Source of the DNA: Rhizobium ecuadorense
Lineage (GTDB): Bacteria; Pseudomonadota; Alphaproteobacteria; Rhizobiales; Rhizobiaceae
Direction: 5' to 3'
Assembly: GCF_001187535.1 (NCBI RefSeq)
Contig: NZ_LFIO01000935.1
Location: 29,831-93,830, forward strand
Length of the DNA: 64,000 nucleotides
Below, piece after piece: positions 50,420 through 57,779 of this stretch. The translations under genes and the position numbers were made by a program. Below the pieces are notes generated by a model. The model was not told the origin of the DNA. It did not search any database and saw nothing but the letters and a program-made list of their open reading frames with translations. Numbering within the stretch: the first letter of the stretch is position 1; the number at the start of each line of letters is the position of its first letter.

Positions 50420-51550
50420 ATGGTTAAGACTATGATCGCCGCTCGGCTGCATGCTCTGCATCAGCCGATGTCGCTGGATGAGATTCCGGTTCCCACGCCC
50501 CGGCCCAACGACGTCCTGGTGCAGGTCAGGGCCTGCGGTATCGTGCCCAACATGGCCAACGTCATCAACAATTGGCCGACCTGGTTTCCCCACCAGCCGC
50601 TGCCGAAGTTTCCGGCGGTGTTTGGCCTGGACCCGGCCGGGGTCGTCGCCGAAGTCGGCGAAGCGGTCACCAATGTCAAAATTGGCGACCGTGTCTATGT
50701 CAGCCCTCTCAGATCCTGCGGTTCCTGCAAGGCGTGCCGCTCAGGCAACCGCAGTCAATGCCGCTACTACACCTTGAATGGGTACTTCAGCACCAGCCGC
50801 GACGGTCAAAGAATCTTTGATCTTTATCCCTACGGCGGCTTCAGCCAGTACATGACGGCCCCGGAATACTCACTCGTATGCCTGCCGGACAATCTCAGCT
50901 TCGAACAGGCCGGTCGCTTCGGTTACCTCGGGACATCCTACGGCGCCCTGAAGAATGCACAGGCCGGACCCGGCCAGGTCTGCCTGATCGACGGGATCAC
51001 AGGCACGCTCGGCGTCGCGGCCACCAAGCTCGCTCTTGCAATGGGCCTCTCCAAAATTCTGGGCACCGGCAGAAACAAGGAGCTGATGGACCGTATCAAG
51101 GCGATCGCTCCCGACCGCATCGACACGATCATGCTCGGCGAAGGCTCGACTGGAGAATGGGCGAAGGCCCAGACCGGCGGCGAGGGAGTGGATTTCGTTA
51201 TCAGTGCGCTGGGTGCCAGAGCCCCCGCCGCGACCGTCGTCGACTCGATGCGCGGCGTGCGTCGCGGCGGCCGTGTGGTTGTCGTTGGCGGCGTCGCGGA
51301 AGATGTTCCGGTCGATGTGAAGTGGCTGATGGACGAGCAGGTTCAGCTCATCGGCTCGAACTGGTTCAGCGCTGCCCAGGGGCAGGAAATGGCCGACATG
51401 GTTCGCACCGGCGCGCTCGACCTGTCGTATCTCGAGCACAAGATCTATCCGCTCGAGCGAGTGAACGAAGCCATTTCAGGCATTGGGGAGCGCGATGGCG
51501 GCTTCAGCAACTACGTGGTCGTCCCGCCGATCCCTGCCTCCTGTCAGTAA
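50420..51550 (+). CDS. MDR-family alcohol dehydrogenase-like protein lacking normal catalytic zinc ligands
   Basis: The 376-residue protein has the medium-chain fold with the structural-zinc Cys cluster (SCGSCKACRSGNRSQC) and a Rossmann segment (IDGITGTLGVAATKLALAMG). The catalytic zinc motif is changed: the first Cys is present (CGIVPNM), but the usual GHE is GLD. A non-alcohol redox reaction, or a different metal or no metal, is possible. GGAGGAG precedes ATG 50420. It belongs to the dioxygenase operon. Confidence 0.8.
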   Translation: MVKTMIAARLHALHQPMSLDEIPVPTPRPNDVLVQVRACGIVPNMANVINNWPTWFPHQPLPKFPAVFGLDPAGVVAEVGEAVTNVKIGDRVYVSPLRSCGSCKACRSGNRSQCRYYTLNGYFSTSRDGQRIFDLYPYGGFSQYMTAPEYSLVCLPDNLSFEQAGRFGYLGTSYGALKNAQAGPGQVCLIDGITGTLGVAATKLALAMGLSKILGTGRNKELMDRIKAIAPDRIDTIMLGEGSTGEWAKAQTGGEGVDFVISALGARAPAATVVDSMRGVRRGGRVVVVGGVAEDVPVDVKWLMDEQVQLIGSNWFSAAQGQEMADMVRTGALDLSYLEHKIYPLERVNEAISGIGERDGGFSNYVVVPPIPASCQ

Positions 51551-51558
51551 CAATGACC

Positions 51559-51580
51559 GGCGCCGGCGATAGCCGGCGCC
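51559..51580 (+). terminator. 9-bp GC hairpin between dehydrogenase and FMN reductase genes
   Basis: GGCGCCGGC (51559-51567) pairs with GCCGGCGCC (51572-51580) around GATA. No T-run follows; it may attenuate transcription or stabilise the upstream mRNA segment. Confidence 0.4.
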
Positions 51581-51603
51581 TACCTCACGCGAGAAGAGAG
51601 AAC

Positions 51604-52155
51604 ATGTCCATGAAAGATATCGCGGTCCTGGTCGGAAGCCTTCGTCAGGCTTCGATCAACCTGAAGCTTGCCCGTGCAATGCAGAAAGTGGCGCCCGACG
51701 GACTGAATCTGGAAATCGTACCGATCGGCGATCTTCCGCTCTATAATCAGGACCTGGAGACGGACACGCCGCCGACGGAGTGGACGTCCTTCCGTGAGCG
51801 CATCAAGGCTTGCGATGGCGCAATCTTCGTGACGCCGGAATACAATAGATCCGTACCCGCGGCCTTGAAGAATGCGATCGAAATCGGTTCCCGGCCGTTC
51901 GGGAAAAGCGTGTGGGATCACAAGCCCGGTGCGGTGGCCGGGGCTTCTCCGGGCCTCATTGGTGGCGCCGCCGCCGCACTTCAGCTTAGGCTTATGCTGA
52001 CCAACATCAACGTGCCGACCATGCCTCAGCCTGAAGTTTACCTCAGCACGGCCGACAAATTGGTCGGTGACCATGGTGTATTCCTCAACGAAGGAACCCA
52101 GAAATTCATTGAAAGCTTCCTCGTTGCGTTCGAAAGCTGGGTCGCTCGGTTCTGA
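51604..52155 (+). CDS. NADPH-dependent FMN reductase family protein
   Basis: The 183-residue flavodoxin-like protein shows IAVLVGSLRQASINLKLARA (FMN phosphate loop), FVTPEYNRSVPAALKNAIEI (the family signature) and GGAAAALQLRLML. It would supply reduced flavin or reduce quinone-like intermediates. ATG 51604 follows GAAGAGAGAAC. It is the last gene of the dioxygenase operon and is followed by a strong terminator. Confidence 0.88.
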   Translation: MSMKDIAVLVGSLRQASINLKLARAMQKVAPDGLNLEIVPIGDLPLYNQDLETDTPPTEWTSFRERIKACDGAIFVTPEYNRSVPAALKNAIEIGSRPFGKSVWDHKPGAVAGASPGLIGGAAAALQLRLMLTNINVPTMPQPEVYLSTADKLVGDHGVFLNEGTQKFIESFLVAFESWVARF

Positions 52156-52181
52156 GCCGAGCCAGATGCGAAGTCGCAATT

Positions 52182-52211
52182 GCCATCGCGGAAAACAGCG
52201 CGATGGCTTTT
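52182..52211 (+). terminator. Rho-independent terminator after the dioxygenase operon
   Basis: GCCATCGCG (52182-52190) pairs with CGCGATGGC (52199-52207), followed directly by TTTT. It ends the operon 27 bases after the FMN reductase stop. Confidence 0.8.
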
Positions 52212-52274
52212 ACTCAAGATCGCGGGCGACGTCGCGTCTGCAATCAACCGTCTTCGAGGCCCCTGAGGATCGAG

Positions 52275-54221
52275 TTATGCCGCGCTCAGAAGTTCAGCGC
52301 TAACCGGCATTCCCATATGAAAGCCCTGGACGCGGTCAATGCGAAGATCCTTGAGCAGGGACAATTGTGCTGCCGTTTCGACGCCTTCCACCAGGATCGT
52401 ATTGCCACGATTACGGATGAGGGCAATCATGTCCTGAAGCATCGTCAACCCGCGCGGGTTGGAGCAGTCGTGCAGGAAGGTTCGGTCGACCTTGACCGTC
52501 TGAAACTCGATCGCCCTCAGCCACGAGAGGCCCGCGAAGCCGGAGCCGAAATCATCAAGCCAGATTTCGACGCCGAGAACCCGCAGATCTGCAATGCATT
52601 TAAGCACCTCCGACTGCATATCCATATCAAGGCCCTCGGTGACTTCTAAGGCCAGCCGCGACCCGCAGACCCCGCACCGGGCAAGAATATCGGCAACACT
52701 CGCAGCAAAGCCGGGAGAACGCAGCTGTATGGGCGACACATTGACGCTGACGGTCGCCATGCGATCGGTCATCAGTATATCGCGGCATGCCGTCTCGATC
52801 GCCCATTTACCCAATTCGAGGATTGCCCCCGTACGCTCCGCAACCGGAATGAATGTCTTCGGCGAGACCGCGGTGCCGTCCGGCATCCGAAGCCGCATCA
52901 AAGCCTCGACGGCTCTTGCTTTGTCGTTGGTCACGTCGAAGATCGGTTGGTAAACGAGAGAAACCAGTTTGCGATCAATGGCGGCCGTCAGCAACGGGAC
53001 GAGTTTACCGGCATTGTCGTCGGGGCGGGGCAGCAACGGATCAAACCTGCGAATGCAGTTTCGGCCACTTGCTTTGGCATTGTAGAGAGCAAGATCGGCC
53101 TCACGCACTAGTCGTTCGACTTTCTCCCCCACTTTCTCGCGGGTGAAGGCGACGCCAATGCTGACGGTTACGATCGGGCTATCATCAGGACGCCCGTCGT
53201 GCGCAATCGCAAGAAGCTCGACTTCCATTCTGATCTTTTCGGCCAGGTTCATCGCGAACTTGGGAATCCCAGCCGGCATGACCACGATGAACTCCTCGCC
53301 GCCATACCTGCCGATCATGCCGCCGGACGATTCTACAACCGCCTTCAGCGCATTGGCGATGACAGTCAGGCATCGGTCTCCTTCCTGATGCCCGTAGCGA
53401 TCATTGAAGCGTTTGAAAAAATCGACGTCGATGAGGAACACCACGAAGTCGCGGCGTTCGTCCTTCCAGGCGGCCCAGCATTCGTCGAGTCGCCGATCCA
53501 GCGCGCGTCGGTTGCTGATGCCCGTCAGGTAATCGGTATTTGAAAGCTCGAGCAGCGACCGGCCACGCTCGGACGCTTCCCAGTGCTGATAGCGAGCCTC
53601 CGCCGCGTTCAGCAAAACGTTTCGACGCTCGATATTCAATCGCCAATTGATCGAAGTCGTGAAGACAAAGCAAGAAATGTAGAACATTCCAAAAGCAAGC
53701 TTGTAGGTCTGGCTCGAAGGAAAAACCACCTCGATCGTAATGAAAAATGCGCAGAGCACGAAGCTGGAGGTAATCACCGACAGCCGAAACGGAAAAGTGA
53801 AAAACAGGTTGGCGCCCATCATGAAGATGGCGCCAAAAATCATGTAGTATGACATGGCCGTGACGTCACGGGTGCCGATCGCCGGGTAAAGCCAGCCCAC
53901 ATAACCCACAAGCAGTGCAGAGGCGCATGTGACGTCCAGCCAGACGGTTTTCGCTTTTGCCAGTCGCAAGGCTTCGAAAACCAACAGCGCGATCGTCGCA
54001 ACCACGAATCGCGCGGCGATCGTCACAGGCGCAACGTCAGGAATAAGCCATTGGTCGGGAACGGCGAAGGACACGTAAACGGCGACCGCGATCCAAAGAC
54101 CATGCCGTGAGCTTTGCCTTTGGACAGCATCATTTTCAGCTTCTAGAGACTTGCAAGCCTCGGAAAAGGAAAAGCCGCCGGTTGATTCATCGCGCTGCAC
54201 AGGAGCGTAAGACGCGTTCAT
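52275..54221 (-). CDS. Membrane GGDEF-EAL protein (c-di-GMP turnover)
   Basis: The 648-residue protein has an N-terminal membrane region with about six hydrophobic segments (WIAVAVYVSFAVPDQWLI onward to SCFVFTTSINW). It is followed by a GGDEF domain with intact RYGGEEF and NTDYLTGISNRRAL, then an EAL domain with EALMRL, NVSPIQL, LDDFGSG, VKVDRTF, EGVET and QGF. No RxxD inhibitory site is seen before GGEEF. Both synthesis and breakdown of c-di-GMP are possible. It is transcribed opposite to the island operons and lacks their operator. Confidence 0.93.
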   Translation of the reverse strand: MNASYAPVQRDESTGGFSFSEACKSLEAENDAVQRQSSRHGLWIAVAVYVSFAVPDQWLIPDVAPVTIAARFVVATIALLVFEALRLAKAKTVWLDVTCASALLVGYVGWLYPAIGTRDVTAMSYYMIFGAIFMMGANLFFTFPFRLSVITSSFVLCAFFITIEVVFPSSQTYKLAFGMFYISCFVFTTSINWRLNIERRNVLLNAAEARYQHWEASERGRSLLELSNTDYLTGISNRRALDRRLDECWAAWKDERRDFVVFLIDVDFFKRFNDRYGHQEGDRCLTVIANALKAVVESSGGMIGRYGGEEFIVVMPAGIPKFAMNLAEKIRMEVELLAIAHDGRPDDSPIVTVSIGVAFTREKVGEKVERLVREADLALYNAKASGRNCIRRFDPLLPRPDDNAGKLVPLLTAAIDRKLVSLVYQPIFDVTNDKARAVEALMRLRMPDGTAVSPKTFIPVAERTGAILELGKWAIETACRDILMTDRMATVSVNVSPIQLRSPGFAASVADILARCGVCGSRLALEVTEGLDMDMQSEVLKCIADLRVLGVEIWLDDFGSGFAGLSWLRAIEFQTVKVDRTFLHDCSNPRGLTMLQDMIALIRNRGNTILVEGVETAAQLSLLKDLRIDRVQGFHMGMPVSAELLSAA

Positions 54222-54451
54222 GCAACGATACCAGCCTGGTTACGATCTAAAGAAGGTAAAAAGTAACCCATGCTTCGGCGCCCTCCAAAATGTCATTCGG
54301 CAACCTGCGACTGGTTTGTCTTATTACTTAACATTCGTAGAGGAGCAGGTTCCCGCCCGCAATAGTAGAATTACTCCTATCCCGTGTAGATTCCAGTCGC
54401 ATCCCATTTCGAGGTTGATTATGCTTAACGCGATGTCAACGAGGTCTCGAT

Positions 54452-55489
54452 ATGGCACGAAATCTTGTCTTGGATGGTGAAAGTCTTGTTGTGCCCGGTG
54501 AAATGCGTAAGGCCGCAAGGAGGTTTGCTGCGCCAAATCCCAGCGACCTTGTTGTCGCGAAGGCGGAGCTTGCCATCAGCCTGGACGTGTCAGCCCGTCA
54601 GTTCAAATCCGGCGTTGCGCCTAATGCGATAATCGAGCGTCTGGCTGAAGCCTTGCATCAGTTACGGCGTCGCTTTCATCCGCAGGTGTGGGACGTCATC
54701 GTTCCGATCGCGCAATCTCATCCAGTTGCTCACTATCTGCATCAAGATCCTTTGACCCGCTGGTCGTTTGAAAAGCCGCGCGGCTATTCCGGCGATGCAC
54801 GTCTTCTCGACTTCATCTACGGCAGGCCTGAGGTCGAGGACGCCGTGGCATCGTCGAGCACCTTGGGACGTTCGATCTACGCCTATACTCGAAATGCTTC
54901 GTCATCCATCGCGGTAAGGGAGCGTCGGGACATTCTGGCGCGCCGCGTAGACGAAATCGCTTCGGCTCGGCCTGGTTCCACCGAAGTCCTGGCCATCGCG
55001 TCGGGGCATCTTCGGGAGGGGCCCTTGTCGCGCGCGCTCGGCGCCGGCGCGATCAAACGCTGGGTGGCTTTGGATCAGGACCCGGTGAGCGTTGGAACCG
55101 TAGCCCGCGATTTCGCCGGCACATCCGTCGAGGCGGTCAACGGGTCGGTCAAATCGCTGCTCGGCGGAAGGCATGCGCTGGGAATGTTCGATTTCGTCTA
55201 TGCCGCGGGTCTCTATGACTATCTGCCGGACGCGGTGGCCGTGAAGCTGACCAAGAAGTGCGTCAGTATGCTTAAGCCTGGCGGCATCTTCCTATTCGCC
55301 AACTTCTCCCCGGAGACGGACGTCGATGGTTATATGGAGACATTTATGAACTGGGCGCTGCTGTTGCGGTCAGAACGCGAGATGGGCGTGATCGCCACCG
55401 AGAGCGTGACTGGGGCGGATGTGAAGGTGTCTGTTTGGCCCGGCGCGAACCGCAGCGTTGTCTACTGTGAAATTGAACGACAGCCCTAA
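54452..55489 (+). CDS. Class I methyltransferase-like protein
   Basis: The 345-residue protein has an N-terminal helical part (RFHPQVWDVIVPIAQSHPVA) and the segment FEKPRGYSGDARLLDFIYGR. A SAM-dependent methyltransferase-like fold follows (EVLAIASGHLREGPLSRAL, FDFVYAAGLYDYLPD, SMLKPGGIFLFANFSP). The pattern resembles proteins annotated as extracellular-factor (hydroxy-fatty-acid methyl ester) methyltransferases. The glycine-rich SAM loop is atypical. It is a single gene next to the GGDEF-EAL protein; a signalling role is a guess. Confidence 0.6.
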   Translation: MARNLVLDGESLVVPGEMRKAARRFAAPNPSDLVVAKAELAISLDVSARQFKSGVAPNAIIERLAEALHQLRRRFHPQVWDVIVPIAQSHPVAHYLHQDPLTRWSFEKPRGYSGDARLLDFIYGRPEVEDAVASSSTLGRSIYAYTRNASSSIAVRERRDILARRVDEIASARPGSTEVLAIASGHLREGPLSRALGAGAIKRWVALDQDPVSVGTVARDFAGTSVEAVNGSVKSLLGGRHALGMFDFVYAAGLYDYLPDAVAVKLTKKCVSMLKPGGIFLFANFSPETDVDGYMETFMNWALLLRSEREMGVIATESVTGADVKVSVWPGANRSVVYCEIERQP

Positions 55490-55553
55490 GCATGTCGCGC
55501 AAAAGTGCGCAGCGGTTTTGCGCCACATGCGCAAAAACAAAGAGCTAAAGCGC
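55490..55553. repeat. Rhizobial intergenic palindromic repeat, copy 3
   Basis: GCATGTCGCGCAAAAGTGCG with an inverted arm CGCCACATGC and the tail AAAACAAAGAGCTAAAGCG repeats the design of the copies at 34772 and 38407. It lies directly after the methyltransferase-like gene. Confidence 0.65.
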
Positions 55554-55711
55554 GAGGAGCGAATCCCAGAGATCACGACGCGCTTTTGGCCGTACGTGGG
55601 CCGACCTGCAATGGCGCGTGCCACGCTCACCGCTATCGTCAACGGCTATGAGCAGAGCCGGAGATATTCAGCGGCAAAGAAATAATGCCGCTGCCTGAGG
55701 AATGGCTTCCG

Positions 55712-56707
55712 TTATGGAAACCAGGCTTGTGCCACGTCAACCAGCTTTTGCCGAGGCGACACGATCAGCGGGATAGCGGCTTTGCGAACCGTTTCGCGCT
55801 GAAATTCGTCGGTGATGTATTCGACGGGCGATTTGCCGTCGACCCGGGCGAGAAAGAGGGCGGGCAATAAGCTTGCGGCCCGCGCCTCGAGAGCGTCCCG
55901 ATCCTCCCAGTCGACCTGATCCATGTAGGCTGCCGTCAAAGCCGCGAATGACGATGCGAGCTGGGATGCCGCCTTTCCGACAACGATCTTCTTCAACAGC
56001 AGATGGTTGAGGCAGAATGCCAAATCGAAAGCCGGATCGCCGAACCAGGCGCATTCGGCATCCAGGAACACGGGGCCGTTCTTCCCCAGCAGGATGTTCT
56101 TCGGGCTGACGTCGCCGTGGACCAGCGCCAGCCTTGTTTCGGCCGTGCGCCGAACCAGCTCCGCCAGGCGATCGCTGACGAAAGGGTGTTTGACGGCAGT
56201 CGCCACCAGGTATGGCTCAAGCCGGAGAGCGTAGAAGTTCGGTCCGGAGTCGAACTTTTGCGGCAATCCAGATGTCCGGGCACTGACGGAATGGATCTGT
56301 CCCATCCGCTGGCCCGTCGCCTCTGCCGCCTTTCGGTCAACGCTCCCGTGGAGCAGGGCGGTCTTCCAAAGCGGATACTCGTCGCCGGCAAGAAACTCCA
56401 TTGCGAAAACACCGGAGGACGCGTCGTGCGCGAGAGGCTTCGGAACGGCAGAAGGGAAATGCTGCGCGACGAAGGAGATCCAGTTCCATTCGTAAACATT
56501 TCTCGACACCGGCGCTTGCCAATCGGCAGAGACCTTAAGCTTGGCAAGTGCGCGTTTCACGCAGATGAGCCGGCCGGGAAGCTCCACACGGTAGATATCC
56601 GAGGAAACACCACCCGTCAGGGGCTTGTAGATCGCTTCCTCGGAAGCGCTCTTCAAGCCGCTCTTCAGCAAGAAATCGTCGAAAATCGTCGTCTCGGCTA
56701 CAGACAT
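55712..56707 (-). CDS. Aminoglycoside-phosphotransferase-family small-molecule kinase
   Basis: The 331-residue protein has the protein-kinase-like APH fold: a nucleotide-binding lobe (GGVSSDIYRVELPGRLICVK with the ATP Lys) and the catalytic loop LVHGDVSPKNILLG (Asp, Asn), then FLDAECAWFGDPAFDLAFCL with the metal-binding Asp. These kinases phosphorylate small hydroxyl compounds. It is the second gene behind the operator at 57710, 21 bases after the hydroxyacid dehydrogenase. It probably phosphorylates a pathway intermediate, not an antibiotic. Confidence 0.82.
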   Translation of the reverse strand: MSVAETTIFDDFLLKSGLKSASEEAIYKPLTGGVSSDIYRVELPGRLICVKRALAKLKVSADWQAPVSRNVYEWNWISFVAQHFPSAVPKPLAHDASSGVFAMEFLAGDEYPLWKTALLHGSVDRKAAEATGQRMGQIHSVSARTSGLPQKFDSGPNFYALRLEPYLVATAVKHPFVSDRLAELVRRTAETRLALVHGDVSPKNILLGKNGPVFLDAECAWFGDPAFDLAFCLNHLLLKKIVVGKAASQLASSFAALTAAYMDQVDWEDRDALEARAASLLPALFLARVDGKSPVEYITDEFQRETVRKAAIPLIVSPRQKLVDVAQAWFP

Positions 56708-56728
56708 GAATAGAGCGTCCTTGCGGCG

Positions 56729-57691
56729 TTAGCGGCGGGGGCTGTTGCGGGCTTGTTCAGGCATCTCTCCGCAGAGAACCCTGACGACCTCCTCCGCTGC
56801 CCGGCGACGCAGCTCGATCAGCGAGGCATCCGAGGAGAAGGCGACGTGTGGGGTGATCATCGCTCCGGGGTGAGCGATCAGCTCCGGTGGAACGCGTGGC
56901 TCATCCTCGAGGACATCCAGGCCGACGCCGCTCAGAATGCCGGAGTCCAAGCCTTCGATCACCGCGGCAGTGTCGACGACGCCGCCTCGGCTAACGTTGA
57001 TCAGCAGGCTTCCACGACGCATCCTAGAGATGGCGTCCTTGTTGATCAGATGACGCGTCGCAGGCGAAAGCGGCGCATGGACAATGACGATATCGCTCCT
57101 GGCCAGAAGCGTGTCGAAGTCGGCAAGCTCCACATCGGCAGGGATATTCGAGGCATGGGGATCGTGTGCAACCACCCGGCAACCGAGTGCCTGCATTTTT
57201 GCCGCCGTCGCACGGCCGATGCGACCAAAGCCGACGATGCCGCAGGTCAGCTCCGAAAGCCTGCGGAGATTTGCCGAAGCAGGGTCCCAGCGGCCCTTGC
57301 GAACGTCGCGATCGAAGTGGATCAGGCCGCGGGCCCAGGCAATTGCAAAACCGACGGCATGGTCGGACACTTCTGCGACGCAATAGTCGGGAACGTTGGT
57401 GACCCAAATCCCCCGCTCGGTCGCCGCATCGACAGCGATATTGTCCAGGCCGACTCCGAGGCGAGCGACGATCTTCAGATTGGGGGACGCATCGATCGCC
57501 CTCTCGCTGACCTGAGCCCAGCAGGTCAGGATGGCGTCCGGCCGATGCTCTGCCGCCAAAGCGTCGATCTCAGCAGACGAAGACGGCTCGGCAGGGCCGC
57601 TGACGAGGGTGAAACCGGCCCCCTCGATCACTTCGCGCTCCACCTTGTCATCCGGCCAGGCGTAGTCCGTCAACAGCACGGTCCGTGTCAT
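56729..57691 (-). CDS. D-2-hydroxyacid dehydrogenase (CtBP/SerA-like)
   Basis: The 320-residue NAD-dependent enzyme has the substrate-loop LKIVARLGVGLDNIAVDA, the Rossmann motif CGIVGFGRIGRATAAKM, catalytic Arg in LINVSRGGVVD, Glu in VLEDEP and His in ITPHVAFSSD. It would interconvert a 2-oxo acid and a D-2-hydroxy acid. It is the first gene behind its own LacI-type operator and is paired with the kinase. The substrate is unknown. Confidence 0.88.
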   Translation of the reverse strand: MTRTVLLTDYAWPDDKVEREVIEGAGFTLVSGPAEPSSSAEIDALAAEHRPDAILTCWAQVSERAIDASPNLKIVARLGVGLDNIAVDAATERGIWVTNVPDYCVAEVSDHAVGFAIAWARGLIHFDRDVRKGRWDPASANLRRLSELTCGIVGFGRIGRATAAKMQALGCRVVAHDPHASNIPADVELADFDTLLARSDIVIVHAPLSPATRHLINKDAISRMRRGSLLINVSRGGVVDTAAVIEGLDSGILSGVGLDVLEDEPRVPPELIAHPGAMITPHVAFSSDASLIELRRRAAEEVVRVLCGEMPEQARNSPRR

Positions 57692-57709
57692 GATTTCCTC
57701 CCAGTTTGT

Positions 57710-57743
57710 GCAAACGTTAGCGCAATATTTTTGCCGAGGTCAA
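57710..57743 (-). promoter_or_regulatory. LacI-type operator and promoter of the dehydrogenase-kinase operon
   Basis: GCTAACGTTTGC on the minus strand (57710-57721; one mismatch) overlaps the -10 position. TTGACC on the minus strand (57738-57743) lies 17 bases further upstream. The dehydrogenase start is 18 bases downstream of the operator. Confidence 0.8.
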
Positions 57744-57779
57744 GAAAAATAGGCTTACGCCATCCGCATTGGCGGCTCG

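Noticed and set aside
55458..55685. Plus-strand 75-codon frame after the methyltransferase gene
   Set aside because: About a third of it is the intergenic repeat at 55490-55553, and it overlaps the preceding gene; no independent signs of coding.
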